Shown in pieces: positions 17,253 through 25,167 of a stretch of 64,000 bases of DNA (positions are counted from its first letter, which is position 1; each line of letters opens with the position of its first letter). Below the pieces are notes generated by a model, which saw only the letters and a list, made by a program, of their open reading frames with translations, was not told the DNA's origin and did no database searches. Made by a program: the position numbers and the translations under genes. Source of the DNA: Pseudomonadota bacterium (GTDB lineage: Bacteria; Pseudomonadota; Alphaproteobacteria; Acetobacterales; Acetobacteraceae); contig JAKADX010000004.1 of the NCBI GenBank assembly GCA_021818505.1, forward strand, positions 116,136 to 180,135, read 5' to 3'.

Positions 17253-18260
17253 ATGTCGAGCCTGCCGCAGACCATGACCCATGTCGCGACGCAGGGCGCC
17301 GGCGGGCCGGAGGTGATGCATCTGGTGACCGGTCCCGTGCCGCAGCCGAAGCCGGATGAAGTACTGATCCGCGTGGCCGCCGCTGGCGTCAACCGTCCCG
17401 ACGTTGTGCAGCGCCAGGGCCTGTATCCGCCGCCGCCCGGCGCAAGTGCGATCCTGGGGCTGGAAGTGGCGGGCGAGGTCGTCGCGATCGGTGCCGAGGT
17501 GCGCGGCCTGCACAGCGGTGACCGAGTCTGCGCACTGACCAACGGCGGCGGCTATGCCGAGTATTGCGCGGTGCCCGCGGCGCAGTGCCTGGCGTGGCCG
17601 CAGGGCTACGACGCGATCCGCGCTGCGGCGCTGCCCGAGACGTACTTCACCGTCTGGGCCAATCTGTTCATGCTCGGCCGGCTCGGCCGTGGGGAGTCGG
17701 TGCTGGTGCATGGCGGCAGTTCCGGCATCGGCGTCACGGCGATCCAGCTTGCCGATGCGTTCGGCGCCACGGCCTACGCCACCGTCGGCAGCGCGGCCAA
17801 GGCGGAGGCGTGCCGCAGGCTCGGCGCGGCGGCGGCGATCAACTACCGTGAGGTTGACTTCCTCGACGAGGTCATGCGGCTCACCGACAAGCGCGGCGTC
17901 GATGTCGTGCTCGACATGGTCGGCGCGCCGTATTTCGCGCGCAACATCCGCGCGCTTGCGATGGACGGGCGGCTGGTGCAGATCGCCTTCCTGCAAGGCT
18001 CCAAGGTGGAGAACTTCGACCTGATGCCGGTGATGACGCGGCGGCTGACCATCACCGGCTCGACCATGCGTCCGCGCACCACAGCGCAGAAGGGCGCGAT
18101 CGCGGCGGCGTTGCGCGAGAGCGTGTGGCCGGTGCTCGATCGCGGACGCTGCGGGCCGGTGATCCATCAGGTGTTCGCGCTGGCCGATGTGACGGCGGCG
18201 CACACGCTGATGGAAAGCAGCGCGCATATCGGCAAGATCGTGCTGCGCGTTGCGGACTGA
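17253..18260 (+). CDS. NAD(P)H:quinone oxidoreductase, zinc-independent MDR family
   Basis: A 335-residue medium-chain dehydrogenase/reductase of the quinone-oxidoreductase (PIG3-like) group. The N-terminal GroES-like domain carries GVNRPDVVQRQGLYPPPPG and ILGLEVAGEV. The Rossmann domain has the nucleotide motif HGGSSGIGVTAIQLA. Catalytic zinc ligands of alcohol dehydrogenases are absent. It ends with HIGKIVLRV, typical of the family. Expected to reduce quinones or alkenals with NADPH in the cytosol. The ATG has AAGGAG eight bases upstream. The hydrolase gene starts 10 bases after the stop, so the two are probably co-transcribed. Confidence 0.94.
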   Translation: MSSLPQTMTHVATQGAGGPEVMHLVTGPVPQPKPDEVLIRVAAAGVNRPDVVQRQGLYPPPPGASAILGLEVAGEVVAIGAEVRGLHSGDRVCALTNGGGYAEYCAVPAAQCLAWPQGYDAIRAAALPETYFTVWANLFMLGRLGRGESVLVHGGSSGIGVTAIQLADAFGATAYATVGSAAKAEACRRLGAAAAINYREVDFLDEVMRLTDKRGVDVVLDMVGAPYFARNIRALAMDGRLVQIAFLQGSKVENFDLMPVMTRRLTITGSTMRPRTTAQKGAIAAALRESVWPVLDRGRCGPVIHQVFALADVTAAHTLMESSAHIGKIVLRVAD

Positions 18261-18270
18261 GCGCGACGCG

Positions 18271-19059
18271 ATGATCCTGCACGCGGTCGAGCGCGGCGAG
18301 GGGCCGCCGGTCGCGCTGTTGCACGGCCTGTATGGCCACGCAGGGAACTTCGCGACCGTCCAGCGGGCGCTCGCGGCGACGGGGCGGCGGGTGATCGCGC
18401 TCGACCTGCGCAACCACGGCGTCAGCCCGCGCGCGCCGGGCATGAGCTATCCCGAGATGGCGGCCGACGTGCTGGAAACGCTGCGCGCCGCCGATGCGCT
18501 GCCCTGCGCGCTGGTCGGGCACTCGATGGGCGGCAAGGTGGCGATGTGCGCGGCGCTCACGTCGCCCGTGTCAGTCGGGCGCCTGCTGGTCGCCGACATC
18601 GCGCCGGTCGCGTACCCGCACGAGATGTCGCACGCGGCGTATCTCTCCGCGATGGCCGCCGTGCCGCTGCACGCGGGTCTGACGCGCGCGCAGGCGGATG
18701 CGGCGCTGGCCGATGCGGTGCCTGACGCCCGCGTGCGCGGCTTCCTGCTGACCAATCTTTCCACCGGCGTCGCGCCGCGCTGGCGCATCGATCTCGCGGC
18801 GATCGCGGCGGCGCTGCCGGTCCTGGTCGGCTGGCCGGAGGAGATTCACGGCCGTTACGAGGGGCCGACACTGTTTCTGACCGGCGCCCGCTCGGATTAT
18901 GTGCGGGCGGACCATCGGGCGGCGATCCGCGCGCTGTTTCCCGCCGCGCGCTTCGCCGCGCTGAACAGGGCCGGGCACTGGCTGCACGCCGACGATCCTG
19001 AAGGGTTCACGGCAGCGATGGCGGGATTCCTTGCGGCGGATGGGCAACCGGGGAGGTAA
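18271..19059 (+). CDS. Alpha/beta-fold hydrolase, YbfF-like esterase
   Basis: A 262-residue alpha/beta hydrolase. The oxyanion region is LLHGLYGHAGNF, the nucleophile S85 lies in GHSMGGKVAM and the catalytic His lies in AGHWLHAD near the C-terminus. DLRNHGVSPRAPG and VGHSMGGK closely follow the pattern of YbfF-type acyl-CoA esterases. The ATG at 18271 is preferred; a TTG at 18250 inside the upstream gene is the alternative. It sits between a quinone oxidoreductase and an MFS transporter on the same strand. The substrate is unknown, but a short acyl ester is likely from the family. Confidence 0.9.
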   Translation: MILHAVERGEGPPVALLHGLYGHAGNFATVQRALAATGRRVIALDLRNHGVSPRAPGMSYPEMAADVLETLRAADALPCALVGHSMGGKVAMCAALTSPVSVGRLLVADIAPVAYPHEMSHAAYLSAMAAVPLHAGLTRAQADAALADAVPDARVRGFLLTNLSTGVAPRWRIDLAAIAAALPVLVGWPEEIHGRYEGPTLFLTGARSDYVRADHRAAIRALFPAARFAALNRAGHWLHADDPEGFTAAMAGFLAADGQPGR

Positions 19060-19063
19060 GGGC

Positions 19064-20422
19064 GTGTCTGCGGTCACGAATCAGGCGGTCATGGACCGCG
19101 CGGTCAGCTACCTGGTCACGCGCTACAACCCCAAGGGCAACCGCATCGGCTGGCTGATGATGGCCTCGATCCTGGTCGAGGCGTGGGATCTCTATTCGAT
19201 TGCCTTCGTACTCATCTTCCTCAGGAACATCTTCCATCCCTCGCCGGCGCTGCTGGGATTGGCGGCGGCGGGCACGCAGGGTGGGGCGATCATCGGCGCG
19301 CTGCTCGGCGGCTGGCTGTCTGACAAGATCGGACGTCGCGCGGTGTTCCTCTCGACCATGCTGATGTTCGTCATCTTCGCGCTCGCGCAGGCCTTCGTGC
19401 CGAACATGACGTGGCTGGTGGTGGTGCGCCTGATCCTCGGCATCCCGCTCGGCAGCGATATCGCCAACGGCTACACCTACATCATGGAGTCCATGCCGCG
19501 TGGCGAGCGCGAGGTGATGGGCAACCGATGGCAGTTCATGTTCGCGATCGGCGAGGTGCTGACGCTCGCGGTGATCGCCGTGTTCCTGATCGCGGAGATG
19601 AATCACGATCTGGTCTGGCGCGTCACGCTGGGCCTCGGCGCGCTGCCGGCCGCGATCATCTTCATCCTGCGCCACGACCTGCCGGAGACGGCGGTGTGGC
19701 TGATCCGGCGGGGCCGGTTTCGCGAGGCCAAGCAGATCACGTCGAGCATGTACGGCGATGCCCTTGACATGCTGCCGGACCGCGACGTGGACGTCGTCAG
19801 GCCGCGCCCGACGGCGTTCCTCGCCGACATCCGCCGCGACCCGATCCGCTGGCGGGCGACGCTGTTTGGATGGATCGCCTGCTTCGCGCAGAGCAGCGAG
19901 TTCTCGACCTTCGGCTTTTACATTCCGGTGCTGTTCGTGATGGTCGGCGTCTCCGGTATCCTGGGGACGAATCTGGTCACGCTCGCGCTTTACATCATCG
20001 CCGCGATTTCCGGTTGGGTCGGTCCGATGATCACGCCGAAGATCGGCCAGCGCGGCCTGAGCATCGCCGGCTTCGCGATCGTGCTGGCATCGCTGCTTGT
20101 CGCGGCGGCGGCGCTCTACACCGGCCATGTCGCGATCCTGCCCTTCGCGGCGGCGGCGATGCTATGGGGACATTACTGGGACGCCGAAAACGTAGTCACC
20201 ATCCCCTCGATGGTGGCGCGGCCGGAATATCGCGGCACCGCCTCGGGCTTTGCCTACGTGTTTGTCAAGCTGCCGTCGTTCCTGGCGATCTTTCTGTTTC
20301 CCGTGCTGTTCACCGCGATCGGCCAGGCCAACGCCACGCTGTTCACCGCGATCTTCCCGCTCATCGGGCTGCTGGCGGCGATCTTCATTCTCCCGGAGGT
20401 GTACGGGTTCGAGCACGATTGA
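19064..20422 (+). CDS. MFS transporter, sugar/aromatic acid porter type
   Basis: A 452-residue twelve-helix transporter. It carries the MFS motif GGWLSDKIGRRAVFLS between helices 2 and 3 and RLILGIPLGSDIANGYTYIMES in helix 4. WRVTLGLGALPA and the DLPETAVWLIRRGRFREA loop place it among sugar-porter/aromatic-acid-symporter-like members. The N-terminus is cytoplasmic. The GTG at 19064 has GGAGG eight bases upstream and lies four bases after the hydrolase stop; upstream ATG/TTG codons lie inside that gene. The substrate is unknown. A second MFS protein of similar style lies at 59988. Confidence 0.9.
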   Translation: MSAVTNQAVMDRAVSYLVTRYNPKGNRIGWLMMASILVEAWDLYSIAFVLIFLRNIFHPSPALLGLAAAGTQGGAIIGALLGGWLSDKIGRRAVFLSTMLMFVIFALAQAFVPNMTWLVVVRLILGIPLGSDIANGYTYIMESMPRGEREVMGNRWQFMFAIGEVLTLAVIAVFLIAEMNHDLVWRVTLGLGALPAAIIFILRHDLPETAVWLIRRGRFREAKQITSSMYGDALDMLPDRDVDVVRPRPTAFLADIRRDPIRWRATLFGWIACFAQSSEFSTFGFYIPVLFVMVGVSGILGTNLVTLALYIIAAISGWVGPMITPKIGQRGLSIAGFAIVLASLLVAAAALYTGHVAILPFAAAAMLWGHYWDAENVVTIPSMVARPEYRGTASGFAYVFVKLPSFLAIFLFPVLFTAIGQANATLFTAIFPLIGLLAAIFILPEVYGFEHD

Positions 20423-20929
20423 AAGGCGGACGCGGCGCGGGCGGGTTCTGCCGGTTTGCCCTGCGCCTGCAGCGTCGCCTGCGGTGCGGCCGGTACCGCC
20501 CCGCTGTCCGCGCGGCACGGCGACCCGTCTTCCCGCGGCCTCACACGCCGCTGACGTCGGGGGACGTGCCAGCATAAAGGTGCAGGAACCGCCGTGCCGC
20601 GTCGCCTTCCAGACGAACCGCGGAACTGCCGCGCGCGCGGCTTCTTGTCAGCGGCGCGTTCCCGTTTTGTATCGTAAACAGAAATACATTCGGTGCGGTT
20701 GCGTTCAACAGCGCGAACGCCGCCTCGGCCTCGGCGCGCGGCAGCGGAGGGGCGAGTCATGGCGCTGTTTGTTCGAGGCACCAGGCGCGGATGACCGCGT
20801 CGCGATCGTCAACGGGCGGGGTCACGGCCACGATAGAGCATGCCGCATGCCGCAACGGTAGGGGCGCGTGGCCATCCTTGCCCCACCCCCCATGAATGGG
20901 AGTAGGCTGACAACCTGCGGGTGGAACAC
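20423..20929. other. Intergenic stretch without a supported gene
   Basis: About 500 bases with no convincing coding frame; open frames here have poor composition and lack ribosome sites. Near 20660-20690 there is an AT-richer island with a small inverted repeat TGTAT (20668-20672) / ATACA (20684-20688), which has the look of a TetR/AcrR-type operator or a promoter. No regulator gene is adjacent. The remainder is GC-rich and featureless to my reading. Confidence 0.4.
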
Positions 20930-21139
20930 ATGCCTCGAATCGCGCGGCTGCTGTTTGTGGACGACGACCAGGAGGGCGCGGATCGCCAGACGGCGAGCCT
21001 CGCCGGACTGGCCGTGGTGCTGCTGCTGGTGGTGATCGGTCTGTTCCTGGTCCGCACCCTGCAGGCGAAATGCGCGGTGGAGGACTGCCTGCTGGCCGGG
21101 CGCAGCAATTGCGACGCCATGCTGATCTCCGCCCGCTGA
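20930..21139 (+). CDS. Small single-pass membrane protein of unknown function
   Basis: A 69-residue protein: acidic N-terminal part (FVDDDQEGADRQ), one transmembrane segment at about residues 24-43 (SLAGLAVVLLLVVIGLFLV) and a C-terminal tail with C48, C53 and C61 (KCAVEDCLLAGRSNCDA). The tail pattern of spaced Cys with Glu-Asp-Cys and Arg-x-Asn-Cys looks conserved in style, and I believe similar small proteins occur in related bacteria, but I cannot name a family. A GTG at 20921 is an alternative start; no strong ribosome site is visible. It lies 39 bases upstream of the creatininase-family gene. Confidence 0.6.
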   Translation: MPRIARLLFVDDDQEGADRQTASLAGLAVVLLLVVIGLFLVRTLQAKCAVEDCLLAGRSNCDAMLISAR

Positions 21140-21178
21140 ACCGCCGCCTCTCCCGCCCCGCAATCTCCCGGAGCCCGC

Positions 21179-21871
21179 ATGCGCATCGCCGAGATGGACT
21201 GGCAGATGGTGGAGGACTGGGTCCGCCACGACGACCGTGCCGCGCTGCCGATCGGCAGCACCGAGCAGCATGCCGGGCTGTCGCTGCTGACCGACGCCAT
21301 CCTCGCCGAGCGTGTCGCGGTCGAGGCGGCCGAACCGCTGGGCGTGCCGGTTTTTCCGGCGCTGCCCTATGGCGTGACGCCTTCCTATGCTGCCTTTCCC
21401 GGCAGCATCACCCTGCGCGTCGAGACACTGTGTGCGGTGATGCGCGACATGCTGGACGGGCTGAAGCGCAGCGGCTTCCGCCGCATCCTGGTGGTCAACG
21501 GCCATGCCGGCAACGTCGCCGCCGGGTCGCTCGCGCAGGAATGGATGATGGACAACCCCGACTGCCGCGTCCGCTTCCACGACTGGTGGCGGGCGCCGCG
21601 CACCTGGGCCAAGGCGCTCGCCACCGGCCCCGGTCCGACCCACGCCAACTGGCTGGAGAACTTCCCCTGGACGCGCCTGCCCGGCACGTCGGCGGAGGGT
21701 GACAAGGCGGCGGTCGATATCGACCGGTTGCGCACCCTGCCGCCCTTCGAGGTGCGCAACGTGCTGGAGGAGGGCAGCTACGGCGGCCGCCCCGCGCGCA
21801 GCGACGACGAGATGCTGGCGCTGTGGCAGGTCGCGGTGGAGGAGACGCGGGCGCTGCTGGAGGCGTGGTAG
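21179..21871 (+). CDS. Creatininase-family amidohydrolase
   Basis: A 230-residue protein of the creatininase family, metal-dependent hydrolases of cyclic or linear amides. The metal-site motif appears as GSTEQHAGLSLLTD with E29, H31 and D39. The second metal region VNGHAGN follows at about residues 105-111, and a conserved Glu-containing stretch ends the protein. PYGVTPSYAAFPGSITL matches the substrate-loop region. Related enzymes include creatinine amidohydrolase, mycofactocin MftE and formamide-forming enzymes in riboflavin-like pathways; none of their partner genes are present, so the substrate is unknown. Confidence 0.9.
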   Translation: MRIAEMDWQMVEDWVRHDDRAALPIGSTEQHAGLSLLTDAILAERVAVEAAEPLGVPVFPALPYGVTPSYAAFPGSITLRVETLCAVMRDMLDGLKRSGFRRILVVNGHAGNVAAGSLAQEWMMDNPDCRVRFHDWWRAPRTWAKALATGPGPTHANWLENFPWTRLPGTSAEGDKAAVDIDRLRTLPPFEVRNVLEEGSYGGRPARSDDEMLALWQVAVEETRALLEAW

Positions 21872-21890
21872 CAGCGACCGCGCCGGCCCC

Positions 21891-23183
21891 TCAGCCCCCT
21901 GCCGCGTCCAGCGCCTGCGCCAAATCGGCGAGAATGTCGTCGATGTGCTCGATGCCGATCGACAGCCGCACATAGCCTGGCGAAACCCCGGTCGCGAACT
22001 GCTCCTCCGCCGAAAGCTGTGAATGCGTGGTGCTCGCCGGATGGATCGCGAGGCTGCGCGCGTCGCCGATATTGGCAACGTGGTACAGCAGCTTGAGCGA
22101 ATCGATGAAACGCCGCCCGGCCTCCGCGCCGCCCGCCAGTTCGAACCCGACGAGCCCGCCCTGGCCATGCGGCATATATTTGCGCGTCCATTCCGCATCG
22201 AGCCCGGTCAGCGTCGAGGGATGGATCACCCGCGTCACCTCGCGTCGCGACCGCAGGAATTTCGCCACTGCCAGGGCATTGTCGCAATGCGCCTTCATGC
22301 GCAGCGCCACTGTCTCCACACCTTGCAGGATCAGGAAGGCGTTGAACGGCGAGAGCGCGGCACCGAGGTCACGCAGCAGCACCACCCGGGCGCGGATGAT
22401 GTAAGCGATCGGGCCGAGCGGCTTGACCGCCTGCGTCCAGACGGCACCGTGATAGCTCCGGTCCGGCTCGTTCAACAGCGGCTGGCGCGAGGGGTGCGCC
22501 TCCCAGTCGAAAGTGCCGCCGTCGATGATCACGCCGCCGATCGAGTTGCCGTGCCCGCCGAGATATTTGGTCAGCGAATACATCACCACCGCCGCGCCAT
22601 GCTCGAACGGTCGGACGACCAGGGGGGCGGCGGTGTTGTCCATGATCAGCGGGATGCCGAGCGGCCGGCCGATCGCAGCAACCTCGGCGATTGGGAAGGG
22701 GCGCAGCTTCGGGTTCGGCAGCGTCTCGGCGTAGTAGGCGCGCGTGCGATCATCGGTCGCGCGGCGGAACGCCTCGGGGTCGGAGGGATCGACGAAGCGC
22801 GTCTCGATGCCCTGGTCGCGCAGCGTGTTGGCGAACAGGTTCCAGGTGCCGCCGTAGAGATCGGTCGAGGCCACGATGTTGTCGCCGGCGCGCGCCAGGT
22901 TCTGCACCGCGAACGCGCTCGCCGCCTGTCCGGAGGCCAGCGCCAGCGCCGCCACCCCGCCCTCCATCGCCGCCAGCCGCTGCTCCAGCGCATCGGTGGT
23001 GGGGTTCATGATCCGGGTGTAGATGTTGCCCAGTTCCTTGAGCGCGAACAGGTTGGCCGCGTTCTCGGTGCTGTCGAACTGGTAGCTGGTGGTCTGGTAG
23101 ATCGGCACAGCGACCGCGTGCGTCGCCGCATCGCGCCGCCACCCGGCATGCAGCGCGAGCGTCTCGGGATGTTGACTGGCCAT
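21891..23183 (-). CDS. metY: O-acetylhomoserine sulfhydrylase (O-acetylhomoserine aminocarboxypropyltransferase)
   Basis: A 430-residue PLP enzyme of the Cys/Met metabolism family that makes homocysteine from O-acetylhomoserine and sulfide. The PLP Lys is K206 in SLTKYLGGHG. The N-terminal ETLALHAGWRRDAAT and VPIYQTTSYQFDSTENAANLF segments and the 430-residue length distinguish MetY from the shorter MetB/MetC/MetZ group. SSTTHSQL-like ASTTHSQLSAEEQ near the C-terminus is typical of MetY. Transcribed on the minus strand from its own promoter, with a structured leader of about 60 bases (see separate entry), which suggests feedback control of methionine synthesis. Confidence 0.96.
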   Translation of the reverse strand: MASQHPETLALHAGWRRDAATHAVAVPIYQTTSYQFDSTENAANLFALKELGNIYTRIMNPTTDALEQRLAAMEGGVAALALASGQAASAFAVQNLARAGDNIVASTDLYGGTWNLFANTLRDQGIETRFVDPSDPEAFRRATDDRTRAYYAETLPNPKLRPFPIAEVAAIGRPLGIPLIMDNTAAPLVVRPFEHGAAVVMYSLTKYLGGHGNSIGGVIIDGGTFDWEAHPSRQPLLNEPDRSYHGAVWTQAVKPLGPIAYIIRARVVLLRDLGAALSPFNAFLILQGVETVALRMKAHCDNALAVAKFLRSRREVTRVIHPSTLTGLDAEWTRKYMPHGQGGLVGFELAGGAEAGRRFIDSLKLLYHVANIGDARSLAIHPASTTHSQLSAEEQFATGVSPGYVRLSIGIEHIDDILADLAQALDAAGG

Positions 23184-23260
23184 CGTGGTGTTCCCCCCCG
23201 GAGCAGTTGCCCCGGCTTAATTCAATTCACGTCGGCAAACAAGGTGGTCGGATTATATAC
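23184..23260 (-). promoter_or_regulatory. metY promoter and structured leader
   Basis: On the minus strand a perfect TATAAT box (23257-23252) lies about 70 bases upstream of metY. The leader contains a hairpin CCGGGGCA/TGCTCCGG (23215-23198, one G-U pair) and a short upstream element TTGCC that could pair instead with GGCAA inside the hairpin. Methionine genes of alphaproteobacteria often carry short SAM-binding leaders (SAM-II/SAM-V), and the length fits, but I do not see the conserved core of those classes. The hairpin and promoter are seen; ligand binding is speculation. Confidence 0.45.
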
Positions 23261-23280
23261 GCTGTGAAATAGTGAAATTG

Positions 23281-24411
23281 TCAGGCACAATCGCGCCCGC
23301 CGTGCCCCGCGTGCGCGCGGCGGAACGCGCGCGCCAGCGCCGGCCCCAGTGAAAGGCCATGGACTTTGTCCAGGTAGATGCGGAAATCGTAAATTGTCAC
23401 CGCCGGGCAGACCTCGAATTCCAGGAAGGTCGGCGACCCGTCGGCGGCGAGGCGGAAATCCATCGAAAAGATGTCGGTCAGGCCGAGCAGCTGTGCCAGC
23501 CGTTCCGCCGCGTCCTCGATTGCCGCCACTGCGCCGGCGGACTGCGGCTCGGCGCGCAGGTCCAGCATCCGCGGCACGAACGCCGCCGCGCGTCCCCGGC
23601 CGAACCCGCCGCGCCCGCCGGCGCTGTCGCTCGCGCCCGACAGCGTCTCGTTGTCGCGCATGGTCATGAAGGCGCCGGCCGCCTCGCCGGCAGGATCGGG
23701 TGCGAGCCGGAAGATGCCGAGCTGGCGGCGGAATTCCCCGCCGGTGTCGAGGAAGCTCACCCGCACATCCGCGCCCTCGATATAGGGCTGCACCAGCGCC
23801 CGGTCGCCGTAACGCTCCCACAGCCGCTGTGCCCGCGCCGCGGCCTCGGCTGCGGTGGCGCAGCGACTGTCGGCGAAGATGCCGAGCTTGGCGCCGAGCG
23901 TGTTCGGCTTGACGAAGAACGGCCCGTCGCCGCGTTCCCCGCCAAGCGCCGCGATCTGCCGCGCGCCCTGCATCAGCCGCGTGGGCGGGCAGGGCAGGCC
24001 GGCGGCGCCGGCCACCGCGAGGGTGGCGAACTTGTCCTGGCACAGATGCTGCGCCGCCGGCGGTGACCCGAAACGGGGCAGGTCGATCAGCCGTGCCAGC
24101 GCCGGCACGCTCGAACCGCGATAAAAACGGATGCCGTCGGTCAGGTTCCACAGCAGCGTCGCCGCCCGCGCCGCCGCCAACTCCGGCACCAGCGGCGCCA
24201 GCGCGTCGAGCGGCACGAAGCGCGCCGTGATCCCGGCTTGCGCCAGCGCCGCCGTGATTTCGGACATGTGCGCCGGCAGGTCGGTCGCCTGCGCAAGATA
24301 GATGGCGATCTCGGCGGCGATGTCGGGGGCATGGCCGTGGCCGGTCAGCCGCGCCGCGGCCGCCGCCTCGGTTTCATAGGCGATCACCGCCTGACACAGG
24401 CGCTCGGCCAT
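23281..24411 (-). CDS. ATP-grasp protein, D-Ala-D-Ala-ligase-like
   Basis: A 376-residue protein with an ATP-grasp fold similar to D-alanine-D-alanine ligase. Visible elements are the N-terminal Rossmann-like preATP part (VIAYETEAAAAARL, LLWNLTDGIRFYRGS), GPFFVKPNTLGAKLGI as the nucleotide-binding Lys strand, VQPYIEGADVRVSFLD, and the metal/ATP-binding end FSMDFRLAADGSPTFLEFEVCP. True Ddl has a conserved Asn in its final motif (EINTxPG); here the motif is FEVCPAVTIYDFR, so it is a paralogue with unknown carboxylate-amine ligase substrate. It precedes metY on the same strand, 97 bases away. Confidence 0.78.
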   Translation of the reverse strand: MAERLCQAVIAYETEAAAAARLTGHGHAPDIAAEIAIYLAQATDLPAHMSEITAALAQAGITARFVPLDALAPLVPELAAARAATLLWNLTDGIRFYRGSSVPALARLIDLPRFGSPPAAQHLCQDKFATLAVAGAAGLPCPPTRLMQGARQIAALGGERGDGPFFVKPNTLGAKLGIFADSRCATAAEAAARAQRLWERYGDRALVQPYIEGADVRVSFLDTGGEFRRQLGIFRLAPDPAGEAAGAFMTMRDNETLSGASDSAGGRGGFGRGRAAAFVPRMLDLRAEPQSAGAVAAIEDAAERLAQLLGLTDIFSMDFRLAADGSPTFLEFEVCPAVTIYDFRIYLDKVHGLSLGPALARAFRRAHAGHGGRDCA

Positions 24412-24594
24412 GGCCGCATCCGTCCGATGGTCCGGCCATGCTGCCCGGTCCGGTCGCGTTGCGAAAGCGCGCCGGGGGTGCAGGCCAGAGGGTGCGGCGA
24501 TCGAGAGGCGAGGGTGGCGTCAACCGGTTCCGGCCGGAAGCGTGACGCGCGGCCGGGCGTTTTGCCTGGCCGAAGGACGCATTCGGCGGGACGG

Positions 24595-24990
24595 TCAGAC
24601 AGCGGCGGCGTGCATTTCGGCGTTGCGGCCGACATGGGCGCGCGCCGTACCGGCGTGGCGCGACGCATCGTCGAGCAGACCGCGAAGGTGATCCATGAAC
24701 GCATCGCCGTCCTGGGTCCGCGCCACCACGATGCTGCGGCGGTCGCGCGGGTCCTGCATCCGGCGGGCGAACTGGAATTCCTCCAGCCGGTCCAGCGCAC
24801 GGGTGATGGCCGGCTTCGCCACCGCCAGCCGCGCCGCCAGGCCGCGCACCGTGTGCGGCCCTTCTTCCAGGTAACAAATCAGCAGTACGCCGAGCTGCCG
24901 CGCCGTTAGATCTGGCCCCTCCCGCCGAACCAGGCTGACAATGGTGTCCCGTAAGATGTTGGTCAGGCGGATCTGTTGGGTCTGCGACAT
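24595..24990 (-). CDS. MarR-family transcriptional regulator
   Basis: A 131-residue winged-helix DNA-binding protein. The recognition region is VRGLAARLAVAKPAITRALDRLEE followed by the wing ARRMQDPRDRRSIVVART, the standard MarR pattern (DxRDRR). Such dimers usually repress adjacent or divergent genes and release on binding small phenolic ligands or oxidation. The ATG at 24990 has GGGAGGG just upstream. The 177-base divergent region to the FkbM-like gene contains an inverted repeat GGCAT (25019-25023) / ATGCC (25042-25046), a candidate operator. No Cys suited to redox sensing stands out. Confidence 0.9.
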   Translation of the reverse strand: MSQTQQIRLTNILRDTIVSLVRREGPDLTARQLGVLLICYLEEGPHTVRGLAARLAVAKPAITRALDRLEEFQFARRMQDPRDRRSIVVARTQDGDAFMDHLRGLLDDASRHAGTARAHVGRNAEMHAAAV

Positions 24991-25167
24991 GTCACCCTCC
25001 CCCGCGGCCCATGCCGCCGGCATATGACGAATGTGCGTAACATGCCATAGGTCGAAAAGATAATCCAGTCGCATTTATTGCCGACACGGTCGGCCTCCCG
25101 GCGCGGCCCCATCCCTCGCCAAGTTGCCGGAAATGCCGGATGCTGGCAGGGAAAGGATGCGTCGCCC

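Noticed and set aside
20254..20781. Minus-strand frame in the gap after the MFS gene
   Set aside because: It runs into the MFS gene, is Arg-rich with stretches of low complexity, and has no ribosome site or homology I can see.
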